Positions 18,060 through 26,750 are shown, counted from the stretch's first letter. The stretch: DNA of 45,705 nucleotides from Abyssibacter sp. (GCA_023146115.1 JAGLCS010000049.1:1-45705); one strand, 5' to 3'. Notes: a model not told the origin generated them from the sequence alone. Translations and numbers: made by a program.

Positions 18060-19699
18060 TGCAGAAATTCTTCGACATCATCAACGCCATTAACGGCGTG
18101 ATGCTCAGCGTGCCCATGCTGCTGGCCCTGCTTGCGGTGGGATTGCTCTTCACCATCTGGACTCGATTCTGTCAGTTTCGCTCGCTGACACATGGCGTCG
18201 GCCTGCTGACCGGCCGCTGGACCAGCGGGGATGGCGCCGGTGCCATTTCGCACTTCCAGGCGTTGTCGGCCGCGTTGTCAGCCACCGTTGGCCTGGGCAA
18301 CATCGCCGGTGTCGCCATCGCCGTGGAACTGGGCGGGCCCGGCGCCGTGTTCTGGATGTGGATGATCGGGCTGGTGGGCATGGCGGTCAAAACCACCGAG
18401 GTGACGCTCTCGATGCTGTACCGGGATACCACCGATCCCGACAATCCACATGGCGGCACGATGTGGGTGGCGAAGCGCGCCCTGCCCGAACTGTCGGGCC
18501 GGCTGAAAACCGCCGGACCGGTCATCGGCGGCCTGTTCACTTTGCCGCTGATCCTGTTCGCGCTCACCGGCGGCAACATGTTCCAGGCCTGGAGCGTGTC
18601 CGATACCACCCATGCCTACTTTGGCGTGCCGCCGTGGATCTCGGGACTGGTCCTGGCCACGATTGTGGGCCTCGTGATTCTGGGCGGCATCCGCCGTATC
18701 GGCATTATTGCCGGCACGCTCGTACCGCTGATGTGTGCGATCTACATCGTCGCCGGGCTGTTTGTCATCTTCATCAACCGCGACGTCGTCCCGGACGTGT
18801 TTGCGCTGATCTTCACCTCCGCGTTTTCCGCAGCCGAAGGCACCGGCGCGTTCGTCGGTGCGAGCTTCGGCACGGCCTTCATCTTCGGCATGAAGCGCGC
18901 GCTGTTCTCGTCGGAGGCAGGCTTGGGGAGCGCCCCGATTGCGCATTCCGCGGTCAAGACTGATGAGCCCGTGACCGAAGGCGTCGTGGCCGGCCTGGAA
19001 CCCTTCATTGACACCATTGTGGTCTGCACGATCACCGCGCTGGTCATTCTCAGCAGCGGCATCTGGCAACGCCAGGCGGCAGGAAGTTTTGAGCCCCCGG
19101 TAGAACTGGTGCAAACCGCAGCGGGCTGGCAGCCCAGCGTCACCGAACTGCCCGACGGCGATTGGCAGGCGGGCGCGCAGGTGTTCACTATCATCGAGAT
19201 CGATGGCGAGCGTACCCGCCTATATGGACGGGTGAGCGGCGATCAAAACCTGCAGTGGCGCTCCGTCGTGTCGGACACCCAGCCACGGCTGCTCGACAAC
19301 GGCCTTTACGCCGACTACACCGGCGCCACCCTGACCGCCAAGGCCTTCGATAGCGGCGCTGACGGCCTGGGCAAGTGGATGGTGACCATGGCGGTCTGGC
19401 TATTCGCGATCTCGACCATTATTACCTGGAGCTACTATGGCGAGCAGGGCGTCATCTACCTCGCCGGCCCACGCTGGGTCGTGCCCTATCGAGCCGTCTG
19501 GTGCGTCCTCATCGTCGTCACCTGTCTTGGGTTCATCCGCACCTCTGGCGAGTTGGATTCCATCAGCACGGTTGCTCTGGGCTTCATGCTGGTGATCAAT
19601 CTGCCCATCATGCTGCTGCTCGGCAGTCGTATGGTTCATCAGTATCGTGACTACTTTGACCGCATCCGCCGCGGCGAAATCCGACCGAACAATGGATGA
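18059..19699 (+). CDS. AGCS alanine/glycine:cation symporter with insertion
   Basis: A 546-aa sodium:alanine or glycine symporter. Family motifs are clear: SATVGLGNIAGVAIAVELGGPGA (about 75-97 in two parts), HGGTMWVAKRAL (131-142), GSAPIAHSAVKTDEPVTEG (290-308) and ISTIITWSYYGEQ (451-463). Usual members have about 450-480 residues; here roughly 85 hydrophilic residues (336-420) lie between the helix ending LSSGIW and the GATLTAKAF segment, looking like a small beta-rich soluble domain. It overlaps the NSS gene by one base and hemH by 8 bases. The paired transporters probably act on related amino acids; glycine supply to haem synthesis is a tempting link to hemH, but bacteria of this group make ALA from glutamate. 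Confidence 0.94.
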   Translation: MQKFFDIINAINGVMLSVPMLLALLAVGLLFTIWTRFCQFRSLTHGVGLLTGRWTSGDGAGAISHFQALSAALSATVGLGNIAGVAIAVELGGPGAVFWMWMIGLVGMAVKTTEVTLSMLYRDTTDPDNPHGGTMWVAKRALPELSGRLKTAGPVIGGLFTLPLILFALTGGNMFQAWSVSDTTHAYFGVPPWISGLVLATIVGLVILGGIRRIGIIAGTLVPLMCAIYIVAGLFVIFINRDVVPDVFALIFTSAFSAAEGTGAFVGASFGTAFIFGMKRALFSSEAGLGSAPIAHSAVKTDEPVTEGVVAGLEPFIDTIVVCTITALVILSSGIWQRQAAGSFEPPVELVQTAAGWQPSVTELPDGDWQAGAQVFTIIEIDGERTRLYGRVSGDQNLQWRSVVSDTQPRLLDNGLYADYTGATLTAKAFDSGADGLGKWMVTMAVWLFAISTIITWSYYGEQGVIYLAGPRWVVPYRAVWCVLIVVTCLGFIRTSGELDSISTVALGFMLVINLPIMLLLGSRMVHQYRDYFDRIRRGEIRPNNG

Positions 19700-20783
19700 C
19701 TCACGCGCGCCACATGACCAGGCGCCGAGGCTCGGCGTGCTGCTGGTCAACCTGGGCAGCCCCGAAGCGCCCAGCCCACGGGCGATTCGTCGCTATTTGC
19801 GAGAATTTCTATCCGACTCCCGAGTGATCGAAATTCCGCGCTTGCTGTGGCTGGCGATTCTCTATCTGTTGGTTCTGCCCTTCCGGCCTGGGCGGATTGC
19901 CAAGGGCTACCAGGCAATCTGGACCGATCGCGGCAGTCCGCTCGCCGTGTACACGGCCGATCTGGCAAGCGCGCTGCAGATCCGAATGGCTCAGCGCATT
20001 CCGGGGCCGGTTACCGTTGACTGGGCGATGCGCTACGGCAGCCCATCCATTCATACCAAGTTGAGCCAGCTCAAAGCGGCCGGTGCAGAGCGGCTGTTGA
20101 TCGTCCCCCTCTATCCGCAGTACTCGGGCACGACCACGGCGAGCGTGTTCGATGCCGTGACGGCAACACTGCGGGGCTGGCGCTGGATACCGGAACTGCG
20201 CTTCGTCACCGCGTATCACGATCATGGGGCCTACATTGATGCCTTGTGTGAATCTGTCCGAAACCACCCGTCCAGCAACTCACCCGAAGCGCGGCATCTG
20301 GTGATGTCATTCCACGGCATTCCGCAGCGATACATCGAGCAGGGAGACCCCTATTTCTGCCACTGTCATAAGACAGCGCGGCTGCTGGCCGACGCGCTCG
20401 ACCTGAAGCCAGGTGAATACAGCGTCAGCTTCCAAAGCCAGTTCGGAAAGGCACAATGGGTGGGACCGTCAACCAGCGACACACTGACCCGATTGGCGGA
20501 GGCCGGCACGAAAGAGCTGCGTGTTGTCTGCCCAGGATTCGCCGCAGACTGCATCGAGACACTGGAAGAAATCCAGATCGAGAACCGCGATATCTTCCGC
20601 GACGCCGGCGGTGAAACGCTTCACTACGTTCCCGCCCTCAATGCCACGCAGGGCCATGTCCAGGCCATGGAGTCTCTGGTCATCCAACATGCATCCGGCT
20701 GGCCGGAAGCCCTGGGCGATAGCGCTCAGCGCGACCGTCGCAACGCGCCGCATCGGGTGCGGAGCTTAGAAGACGGCGCGTAG
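19692..20783 (+). CDS. hemH: ferrochelatase
   Basis: A 363-aa enzyme that inserts Fe2+ into protoporphyrin IX, the last step of haem synthesis. It starts its conserved core with GVLLVNLGSPEAP (15-27), has YPQYSGTTTAS (141-151) and the family signature VMSFHGIP (204-211) with catalytic His208, and the conserved acidic residue region PGFAADCIETLEEI. The frame is open to 19647 but ATG 19692 precedes the conserved part and overlaps the AGCS stop by 8 bases. The C-terminus has a charged tail beyond the usual end. Location next to two transporters is unusual and may reflect chance operon growth. Confidence 0.97.
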   Translation: MDDSRAPHDQAPRLGVLLVNLGSPEAPSPRAIRRYLREFLSDSRVIEIPRLLWLAILYLLVLPFRPGRIAKGYQAIWTDRGSPLAVYTADLASALQIRMAQRIPGPVTVDWAMRYGSPSIHTKLSQLKAAGAERLLIVPLYPQYSGTTTASVFDAVTATLRGWRWIPELRFVTAYHDHGAYIDALCESVRNHPSSNSPEARHLVMSFHGIPQRYIEQGDPYFCHCHKTARLLADALDLKPGEYSVSFQSQFGKAQWVGPSTSDTLTRLAEAGTKELRVVCPGFAADCIETLEEIQIENRDIFRDAGGETLHYVPALNATQGHVQAMESLVIQHASGWPEALGDSAQRDRRNAPHRVRSLEDGA

Positions 20784-20796
20784 CCTTCGGCTGCGA

Positions 20797-21546
20797 TCAA
20801 TCCGGTGCGGTCGGGTCGATTCCCCACAAGACACGGCCGATCGCGGACTGAAACGCCTGTTGACCACGACCCACCGGCGCCAAACGCCTTGAAACGCCAA
20901 CCGGTTCACGCTCAGCGCCCGACCTAAGCGGCGCCACCGGAGCTGACACAGCCTCCAGACCCGGTAGTGCAGCGATTGCCCCAGCCTCTGGTGCCGCGGG
21001 CTTCGTGGCTTGCATTGCGACGGATGATTCGTCGTGGAACGCGCTGCTTACATCAGCTTGAGCTTGGGTGTTTAACCTATCCGGCGCTGCGGCGACGGCG
21101 CGGTCGGGGGACGGCATGGGCCGACCCGTGACCGGGCGACCGACAATCACCCGCGGCTCTCCTAACGCCAAACGCTGAGCCGCCGAGCAGCCCGTCGAAC
21201 CAGGCACGGTGGAAATCGGGGTGCCTGGACATTGATCGATTCCATCCGGGATGCCATCGCCATCACCGTCGATCGCACAGCCATCGGGGTCGATGCTCGC
21301 GCCCACCGCAGAGACCGGACAGCGGTCGTCGACATCGGGAATGCCGTCTTCATCGGCATCCGGAAGATCAGAACAGCCGCGCGCGTCGACAGGTTGCCCC
21401 GGCCGGGTGTACGGGCATTCGTCGATCTCGAACGGAACACCGTCGCCGTCGCCGTCGACAATAAACCCGGCACCCCAGACCGGAACGGTCATGAGGCACA
21501 GGCAGAGTCCGGCACGCCAGTGTCGAAAAGTTGGGTCCCCAAGCAT
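20797..21546 (-). CDS. exported thrombospondin-type-3 repeat protein
   Basis: A 249-aa protein. After a signal peptide (cleavage near VWGAG, about residue 26) come three calcium-binding TSP3-like repeats, each of the form DGDGDGxPxxxDxCP (about 31-47, 60-77 and 91-108) with paired cysteines. The C-terminal half (130-249) is low-complexity, rich in Ala, Pro and Arg, and probably disordered. No enzyme or barrel domain is present, unlike the OmpA-type neighbour at 21662 that has the same repeats, so the two may be related by duplication of the repeat module. A terminator lies between them, so expression is probably separate. Confidence 0.8.
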   Translation of the reverse strand: MLGDPTFRHWRAGLCLCLMTVPVWGAGFIVDGDGDGVPFEIDECPYTRPGQPVDARGCSDLPDADEDGIPDVDDRCPVSAVGASIDPDGCAIDGDGDGIPDGIDQCPGTPISTVPGSTGCSAAQRLALGEPRVIVGRPVTGRPMPSPDRAVAAAPDRLNTQAQADVSSAFHDESSVAMQATKPAAPEAGAIAALPGLEAVSAPVAPLRSGAEREPVGVSRRLAPVGRGQQAFQSAIGRVLWGIDPTAPD

Positions 21547-21581
21547 TGAGAAAATCTACCTGTTTCGCGCAACACGGTCCA

Positions 21582-21620
21582 TAAAAAAACCCCCGAGGGC
21601 ATAAAAGCCATCAGGGGTTC
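21582..21620 (-). terminator. terminator after the OmpA-family gene
   Basis: Read on the minus strand, AACCCC (21619-21614) pairs with GGGGTT (21593-21588), with a partly paired inner stem, and a run of seven T follows (A-run at 21583-21589 on the plus strand). It lies about 40 bases after the OmpA-family stop codon. Confidence 0.85.
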
Positions 21621-21625
21621 CTCAA

Positions 21626-21651
21626 GCCGGACGGCACCAGGGCCGTCCGGC
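21626..21651 (-). other. perfect hairpin just upstream of the terminator
   Basis: GCCGGACGGC (21626-21635) and GCCGTCCGGC (21642-21651) are perfectly complementary, giving a 10-bp GC-rich stem with a 6-base loop between the OmpA-family stop codon and the U-tract terminator. It has no T-run of its own. It may protect the 3' end of the mRNA or be a degenerate second terminator. Confidence 0.7.
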
Positions 21652-21661
21652 ACTTCAGGTC

Positions 21662-22810
21662 TTACTTGCCGCGGGCGCGGATTTCGCCACGACGGTTCAA
21701 CAAGCGGCCCTGCGGCGTCTTGTTGCTGGCAACCGGCTGAGTTTCGCCGAAGCCAAGCGTCACGATGCTATCCGGGTTCACACCCTTGCGGACGAGGTAG
21801 TCACGCACGGCGTTTGCACGACGCGTGGACAGTCCGGAGTTGTACTCCTTCGTGCCGACACTGTCGGTATGGCCGGTGATCTGCACGGTGACTTCCTTGT
21901 ATTTCTCCTGCAGCGAGCGGATCTCGGCAGCGGTGTTATCCAGCAGCACCGATGCGTATTCGCTGATCGCAGAGCTGTCGAAGGCGAAGTTGACGTCTTC
22001 GAAGCGGCGCTCGACCGGCTCGGTCTGACCGCTGGACTCCAGCGGAACACCGAACTCGTCTACAGCGACCCCGGCAGGGGTGCGTGGCGAGCGATCCAGA
22101 TCATCGGGTACGCCATCGCCGTCCGAATCAAGCGGGCAGCCAACGGCATCGACCGGAACACCGGATGGCGTGCCGGGGCAGCGGTCGTAGCGATCGCCCA
22201 CTCCGTCACCATCGGAATCAGTCACACCGCCCGGAGCCGGCAGCGCCGGCGCAGTTTCGGTCTTGCGACCGACCGGGAAAACCAGACCCAGGCTGACGAC
22301 CATCTCGCCGAAGTCGTTGCCGTTATAGAGGTCGTCTTCCGCAAACGTGTGGCGGTAGCGAGAATCCAGACGCAGCCCGACATCCGGACCTTCCGGCTTC
22401 TTGAGGAAGAAACCGAGCCCGATATCAGCGAACGCTTCATTCGACGTGAAGCCCGCGCCTTCCGGCTCGGTCCGCGCCAGACCGAAGCCGATCGAACCAT
22501 AGGATTGGATCAGGTTGGTCGCCGGCAGGAACAGCATGTTATTGAGGCGGTAGCCGTAGACGGTCCAGTCCTGCGGGCCGGAGAAATCTTCGTAGAACAG
22601 CCCGATTTCCGTGCCCCACTTTTCATTGACGGCCAGGCCCACAGAAACCTCTGCGCCATATGCGTCGTCGGTGTTCCGATCGTCATCTGCGGCGATGAGA
22701 CGGACTTGCGGTGAAACGTAAGGCCGGAGGTCACGCGCCTCGGCTGCCGTGGTCACGGTGCAGCCGAGCAGCGCAACAACGGCGATTCCCGCACGAATCT
22801 TGTCGAACAT
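21662..22810 (-). CDS. OmpA-family protein with TSP3 repeats
   Basis: A 382-aa envelope protein. A signal peptide (to about residue 25) is followed by an eight-stranded-barrel-like region (about 27-190), a linker with two TSP3 calcium repeats (DSDGDGVGDRYDRCP about 200-214, DSDGDGVPDDLDRSP about 229-243), and a C-terminal OmpA peptidoglycan-binding domain (about 265-380) with ITGHTDSVGTKEYN and LSTRRANAVRDYLV. It should tie the outer membrane to the cell wall, like OprF. The ribosome site GGGAG lies 8 bases before ATG 22810. The second repeat keeps the loop but has lost its last cysteine (RSP instead of RCP). Confidence 0.93.
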   Translation of the reverse strand: MFDKIRAGIAVVALLGCTVTTAAEARDLRPYVSPQVRLIAADDDRNTDDAYGAEVSVGLAVNEKWGTEIGLFYEDFSGPQDWTVYGYRLNNMLFLPATNLIQSYGSIGFGLARTEPEGAGFTSNEAFADIGLGFFLKKPEGPDVGLRLDSRYRHTFAEDDLYNGNDFGEMVVSLGLVFPVGRKTETAPALPAPGGVTDSDGDGVGDRYDRCPGTPSGVPVDAVGCPLDSDGDGVPDDLDRSPRTPAGVAVDEFGVPLESSGQTEPVERRFEDVNFAFDSSAISEYASVLLDNTAAEIRSLQEKYKEVTVQITGHTDSVGTKEYNSGLSTRRANAVRDYLVRKGVNPDSIVTLGFGETQPVASNKTPQGRLLNRRGEIRARGK

Positions 22811-22866
22811 TATAGTTACTCCCTTAACGACGTCGGGTTTTTCGATGACGCATGGTACCGACGGGG

Positions 22867-22897
22867 ATTATAGACCATCCCCATTCGTTGAATGCAA
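22867..22897 (-). promoter_or_regulatory. candidate sigma-70 promoter for the OmpA-family gene
   Basis: On the minus strand a perfect TATAAT (22872-22867) lies 57 bases before the start codon. TTGCAT (22897-22892) is a possible -35, but the spacing is 19 bases, longer than the usual 17. The -10 match is strong; the -35 assignment is tentative. Confidence 0.5.
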
Positions 22898-23028
22898 TGT
22901 AGTTTTGACAATTCCCTCACACCAATCATGCCGTTTTATGACGCTACAGGTCTTTAGACGGTTTCCACGCTCCTTCTGACGAGCGAGACGGTTGCTACAC
23001 TCCACCGCCGCTTCTAAGGACACTGCGA

Positions 23029-24063
23029 ATGGAATGGCTGGCCGACTATCTCGTTTTTCTCGCCAAGGCAGTGACTGTCGTCATTGCATTCGTAGCGATC
23101 ATCACAATGGTTGCAGCGGCTGTTCGCCAGCAGCGCCAAGGTTACAGCGACCGGCTTGATGTTCAGTCGCTCAACGAGCGCTACGACGCCTTCGTCGACA
23201 CCGTTCAAGACGCCATCGCGGATGACCGCGGGCGCAAGCAACGCCGCAAAGCACGTAAGGCCGAGGAAAAACTGCGCAAGAAGGCGTCCAAACTCGGCAA
23301 GGCCGAACACAAGGCGAAGCTGTTCGTGGTCGATTTCGACGGCGACATCAAGGCATCGGAAACCGATGCGCTGCGCCATGAAGTGACCGCCATTCTGCAA
23401 ACTGCCGAGCCTGGTGATGAGGTGCTGCTGCGCCTAGAATCCAGCGGTGGCATGGTGCACGGCTACGGGCTTGCGGCCTCTCAACTCGCACGTCTGCGTG
23501 ATCATGGCGTGCGGCTCACGGTTTCGGTGGACAAGGTCGCGGCCAGCGGCGGCTACATGATGGCCTGCGTGGCCGATCGAATCTGTTGCGCGCCGTTTGC
23601 GATCATCGGCTCGATCGGGGTCGTCGCACAGCTGCCCAACTTCAACCGTCTGCTGCGCGAGCATAACGTCGACTTCGAATTGCATACGGCCGGAGAGTAC
23701 AAGCGCACGTTGACGATGTTCGGAGAGAACACCGACGAAGGCCGGGCCAAGTTTCAGGACGAACTGGAAGAGGTGCATGGCCTGTTCAAGCGCTTCATCG
23801 AGCAGTTCCGCCCCCAGCTAGACTTGGCGACAGTCGCCACGGGTGAACACTGGTTCGGCACGCGTGCCAAGGAACTTAACCTGGTGGATGACGTCATCAC
23901 CAGCGATGACCTGCTGTTGAAAGCCAGCCGGGAGAAGTCCATCTACCAGCTGGAGTTCCACCCGCAGCGCAGCCTGCAGGACCGACTCGCCAATGCGGTG
24001 GACAGCTCGTGGAAAAACATCCTGCGCAGCATTCGCCACGACAGCGGGACAACCTGGAACTAG
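23029..24063 (+). CDS. sohB: SohB, membrane serine protease of family S49
   Basis: A 344-aa inner-membrane protease, related to SppA. An N-terminal span (residues about 8-32) is followed by a charged helical linker rich in Lys/Arg (65-97) and the S49 domain. The nucleophile is Ser173 in KVAASGGYMMA and the general base is Lys225 in AGEYKRTLT. The region LESSGGMVHGYG (136-147) is typical. SohB was first found in E. coli as a multicopy suppressor of degP loss, which fits the Do protease two genes downstream. AAGGA lies about 9 bases before ATG 23029. Confidence 0.95.
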   Translation: MEWLADYLVFLAKAVTVVIAFVAIITMVAAAVRQQRQGYSDRLDVQSLNERYDAFVDTVQDAIADDRGRKQRRKARKAEEKLRKKASKLGKAEHKAKLFVVDFDGDIKASETDALRHEVTAILQTAEPGDEVLLRLESSGGMVHGYGLAASQLARLRDHGVRLTVSVDKVAASGGYMMACVADRICCAPFAIIGSIGVVAQLPNFNRLLREHNVDFELHTAGEYKRTLTMFGENTDEGRAKFQDELEEVHGLFKRFIEQFRPQLDLATVATGEHWFGTRAKELNLVDDVITSDDLLLKASREKSIYQLEFHPQRSLQDRLANAVDSSWKNILRSIRHDSGTTWN

Positions 24064-24093
24064 CCCGCCGACACGGAACAAGGAGATTGTTCG

Positions 24094-24726
24094 ATGAAAT
24101 TGACCAGTGAGAGCTTTGCCGACCAGACCGCGATCCCCGGACGCTGCGCGTTCGCAGTCAAGCATCCGGACACTCACGTGCAATTCTCCGACAACCGCAA
24201 CCCGCAGCTAACATGGTCGGACGCACCTCAAGGCACCTCGTCCTTTGCGCTGCTGTGCGTCGACCCCGACGCCCCGACCAAGCCGGATGATGTCAACCAG
24301 GACGGTCGCACCGTCCCCGCGGATTTGCCACGTGCGAACTTTGCCCACTGGGCGATGGTCGATATTCCGAGCAATGTCACGGAGATCGGCGAAGGTGCCT
24401 GCAGCCAGGGCGTCAGCCCGCGTGGGAAGTCCGACCTCATCGGCCCTGAAGGCAGCCGACAGGGCAAGAACGACTACAGCAGTTGGTTCGATGGAGATGC
24501 CGACATGGAAGGCACGTACCGCGGTTACGATGGCCCCTGCCCGCCGTGGAATGATGCGATCGCACACCGCTACGTGTTCAAGGTCTACGCGCTGGACTGC
24601 GCCACACTGGAATTACCTGATTCCTTCACCGTTGCCGATGTCGAGACAGCGGCAAAGAGCCACATCCTGGCCAGCGCCGAATTGACGGGACTCTACAGCC
24701 TGAACCCGGATGTGCCAGCGGAATAG
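24094..24726 (+). CDS. PEBP-family protein (YbhB/YbcL type)
   Basis: A 210-aa cytoplasmic protein of the phosphatidylethanolamine-binding (Raf kinase inhibitor-like) family. The family pattern is LLCVDPDAPTKPD (53-65), then HWAMVDIP (85-92), and the segment YRGYDGPCPPWND with later HRYVFKVYALD. The biochemical role of bacterial members is not settled. AAGGAG lies 8 bases before ATG 24094. The end overlaps the start of the downstream Do-like protease by 17 bases, which suggests coupled translation; overlap with a protease gene is worth noting because some PEBP proteins inhibit serine proteases in eukaryotes. Confidence 0.93.
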   Translation: MKLTSESFADQTAIPGRCAFAVKHPDTHVQFSDNRNPQLTWSDAPQGTSSFALLCVDPDAPTKPDDVNQDGRTVPADLPRANFAHWAMVDIPSNVTEIGEGACSQGVSPRGKSDLIGPEGSRQGKNDYSSWFDGDADMEGTYRGYDGPCPPWNDAIAHRYVFKVYALDCATLELPDSFTVADVETAAKSHILASAELTGLYSLNPDVPAE

Positions 24727-26098
24727 TCGTTATCGCCTGAGGGGGTGCCTAGTCGCGGGCCTGGTAGCGGCCGCTGTCCACTTCCCCAATTCAGCATCGG
24801 CCGGCATCCCACTGCCGGTGCTCGCGGACGGCACGCCGTCACTGGCGCCCATGCTGGAGTCAGTGCTGCCCGGCGTCGTCAACGTGGTCGCCACCGGACG
24901 CGTTCGTCAGCAAGCCCACCCGCTGCTCGACGACCCCTTCTTCCGCCATTTCTTCAATGCGCCACGCCAGCCCCGGTATCGCGAGACCCAATCCATCGGC
25001 TCCGGCGTCATCATTGATGCGCGTCGCGGTTATGTCGTCACGAACTACCACGTCGTCGAATCCGGCACGGAATTCCTGGTGCGGCTCGGTGACGACAGGG
25101 AGTTTCCGGCCACGCTGATCGGATCGGATCCGGATACCGACCTGGCGGTGGTCCGGATTCAGGCGGACCAGCTGCAAGCCATTCCCTTCCCCAAGAACGA
25201 CAGCTTACGCGTCGGCGATTTCGTGGTGGCGATCGGCAACCCGTTCGGGCTGCGACAGACTGTCACGTCCGGCATCGTCAGCGCACTGGGGCGTCACGGA
25301 CTCGGCCGTGGATACGAGGACTACATCCAGACCGACGCATCGATCAATCCCGGCAACTCGGGCGGCGCCCTGGTCAATCTGCGCGGCGAGCTGGTCGGCA
25401 TCAACACGATGATCTACTCCAACAGCGGTGGCAGCATCGGTATCGGCTTTGCGATTCCGGCGCCCATGGTTCGGAACATCACCAAGGCCATCATCGACGA
25501 TGGCCGCGTAATCCGACCCTCGCTGGGTGTCGTCGGCCAGGACTTGCACGCCGAACTCGCACAGGCCTTCGATTTGCAGCCTAACGACGGCGTGCTGGTC
25601 GCGCGCATTCTCGAGGGCTCGCCGGCGGACCAGGCTGGCCTGGAACCCGGTGACGTCATCCGCAAGCTGGGCGATGTGCGCCTTCGTGACACGGACAGCC
25701 TGCGCCGCGCGCTGGGGCTGGCCCGAGCCGGGGAGCGTCTACCGCTCATATACTTGCGCAACGGCAAGCAGCACACGGTCACCGTGCGCCTGGTCGCGCC
25801 GGCAACGGCTGAAATCGACGGCGCGACCGTGCATCCGTTGCTCGACGGCGTCCGGCTGGCCAACATGACCGAACACCACCCGCTGGCGGGGCGTCTCCAG
25901 GGGCTGGTCGTCGAGCAGGTCGCCACGGGGTCCAGAGCGGCGATGGCTGGGCTGCGCAGCGGCGACATCATCACGCAAATTGGTCGTACACCGACCGGCT
26001 CGGTTGACGACGCCAAACGCGCTGCCACCGATGCGCAGGGCGAGTTGGTGTTGCGCATCCAGCGTGATCAGCGATCCGCGTTCGTCGTATTGCGGTAA
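24710..26098 (+). CDS. second Do-type periplasmic protease (DegQ-like)
   Basis: A 462-aa HtrA-family protease with a signal peptide (cleavage near SASAG, residue 31), triad His114 (TNYHVV), Asp144 (DTDLAVV) and Ser217 (NPGNSGGA), and two PDZ domains (about 275-365 and 375-460). It differs from the protease at 520 in having a shorter linker after the signal and a less conserved second PDZ domain that ends at the last residue. Length and layout match DegQ/DegP. ATG 24710 overlaps the PEBP gene by 17 bases. The two proteases probably share clients, but nothing here separates their roles. Confidence 0.94.
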   Translation: MCQRNSRYRLRGCLVAGLVAAAVHFPNSASAGIPLPVLADGTPSLAPMLESVLPGVVNVVATGRVRQQAHPLLDDPFFRHFFNAPRQPRYRETQSIGSGVIIDARRGYVVTNYHVVESGTEFLVRLGDDREFPATLIGSDPDTDLAVVRIQADQLQAIPFPKNDSLRVGDFVVAIGNPFGLRQTVTSGIVSALGRHGLGRGYEDYIQTDASINPGNSGGALVNLRGELVGINTMIYSNSGGSIGIGFAIPAPMVRNITKAIIDDGRVIRPSLGVVGQDLHAELAQAFDLQPNDGVLVARILEGSPADQAGLEPGDVIRKLGDVRLRDTDSLRRALGLARAGERLPLIYLRNGKQHTVTVRLVAPATAEIDGATVHPLLDGVRLANMTEHHPLAGRLQGLVVEQVATGSRAAMAGLRSGDIITQIGRTPTGSVDDAKRAATDAQGELVLRIQRDQRSAFVVLR

Positions 26099-26144
26099 CC
26101 CGCCCCACGCTCGCTATACTCGTCACTCAACGAGGACTGTGCAG

Positions 26145-26336
26145 ATGAACGATTCGGAACTGAGCGGGCTGGAAACGCGATTGCAGGCATTGCTCGCGGA
26201 TTACCGGCGTCTGGCTGAGCACAATCGCCTGCAGGATCGCGAACTCTCCGAACTGCGCGCCTCCAATGCCGAACTCAAGCGCCGGCTACGCTCCATTCTT
26301 GAGCGAATTCGTGCCCTTGAGGTCGAGACGGCTTAG
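26145..26336 (+). CDS. ZapB-like coiled-coil protein (TIGR02449 type)
   Basis: A 63-aa protein made of one long coiled coil (about residues 5-60, LETRLQALLADYRRLAEHN and following heptads). Small proteins of this kind lie directly before zapA in many gammaproteobacteria (family TIGR02449). By position and shape it may serve in the division machinery together with ZapA, but this is inferred. ATG 26145 has GAGG 9 bases upstream; the open frame further upstream lies inside the protease gene and is rejected. Confidence 0.85.
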   Translation: MNDSELSGLETRLQALLADYRRLAEHNRLQDRELSELRASNAELKRRLRSILERIRALEVETA

Positions 26337-26375
26337 GGCTTCCCCTGAGCCATCAACGCGAAAAAGGTTCCGAGC

Positions 26376-26687
26376 ATGGTGGATGAAGCAAGGTCGATCA
26401 CCGTCACGATCATGGGTCGCGAGTATCAGATCGCCTGCCCGCCCGAGGAACATGAGCGCCTGACCGAATGTGCCGAGTACCTCAACGGACGGATGAATGC
26501 GATCCGCAAGCGCGGACGCTCCATGGGTATCGAACGCATTGCCATCATGGCGGCGCTGAACATCGCACGCGATTTCCTGGATAACCGCGATGCTGGCTCC
26601 GACCATGGCGACGTGGACGAATCAGCACGCCGCCGGCTGCGGCAGATGGAATTGTCCATCGACCAGGCATTGTCGGAGCGAGGTTGA
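26376..26687 (+). CDS. zapA: cell division protein ZapA
   Basis: A 103-aa cytoplasmic protein that crosslinks FtsZ filaments. The N-terminal ZapA fold contains VTIMGREYQIACPPEEHERL (about 10-29) and AEYLNGRMNAIR (33-44), followed by IERIAIMAALNIARDFL (52-68) and a C-terminal coiled coil. Length is normal. The gene comes 39 bases after the ZapB-like gene and just before 6S RNA, the order seen in E. coli and relatives. Confidence 0.96.
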   Translation: MVDEARSITVTIMGREYQIACPPEEHERLTECAEYLNGRMNAIRKRGRSMGIERIAIMAALNIARDFLDNRDAGSDHGDVDESARRRLRQMELSIDQALSERG

Positions 26688-26750
26688 ACCCCCGCCTTCC
26701 TGGCAATGTCAAGCACTAGCCGAACGCGGCGAAATTCGGTGTAATGTGCA

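Noticed and set aside
22973-23001. Promoter for sohB (TGC-TACACT)
   Set aside because: The extended -10 looks fair, but no -35 is present at the proper distance, so it was left out.
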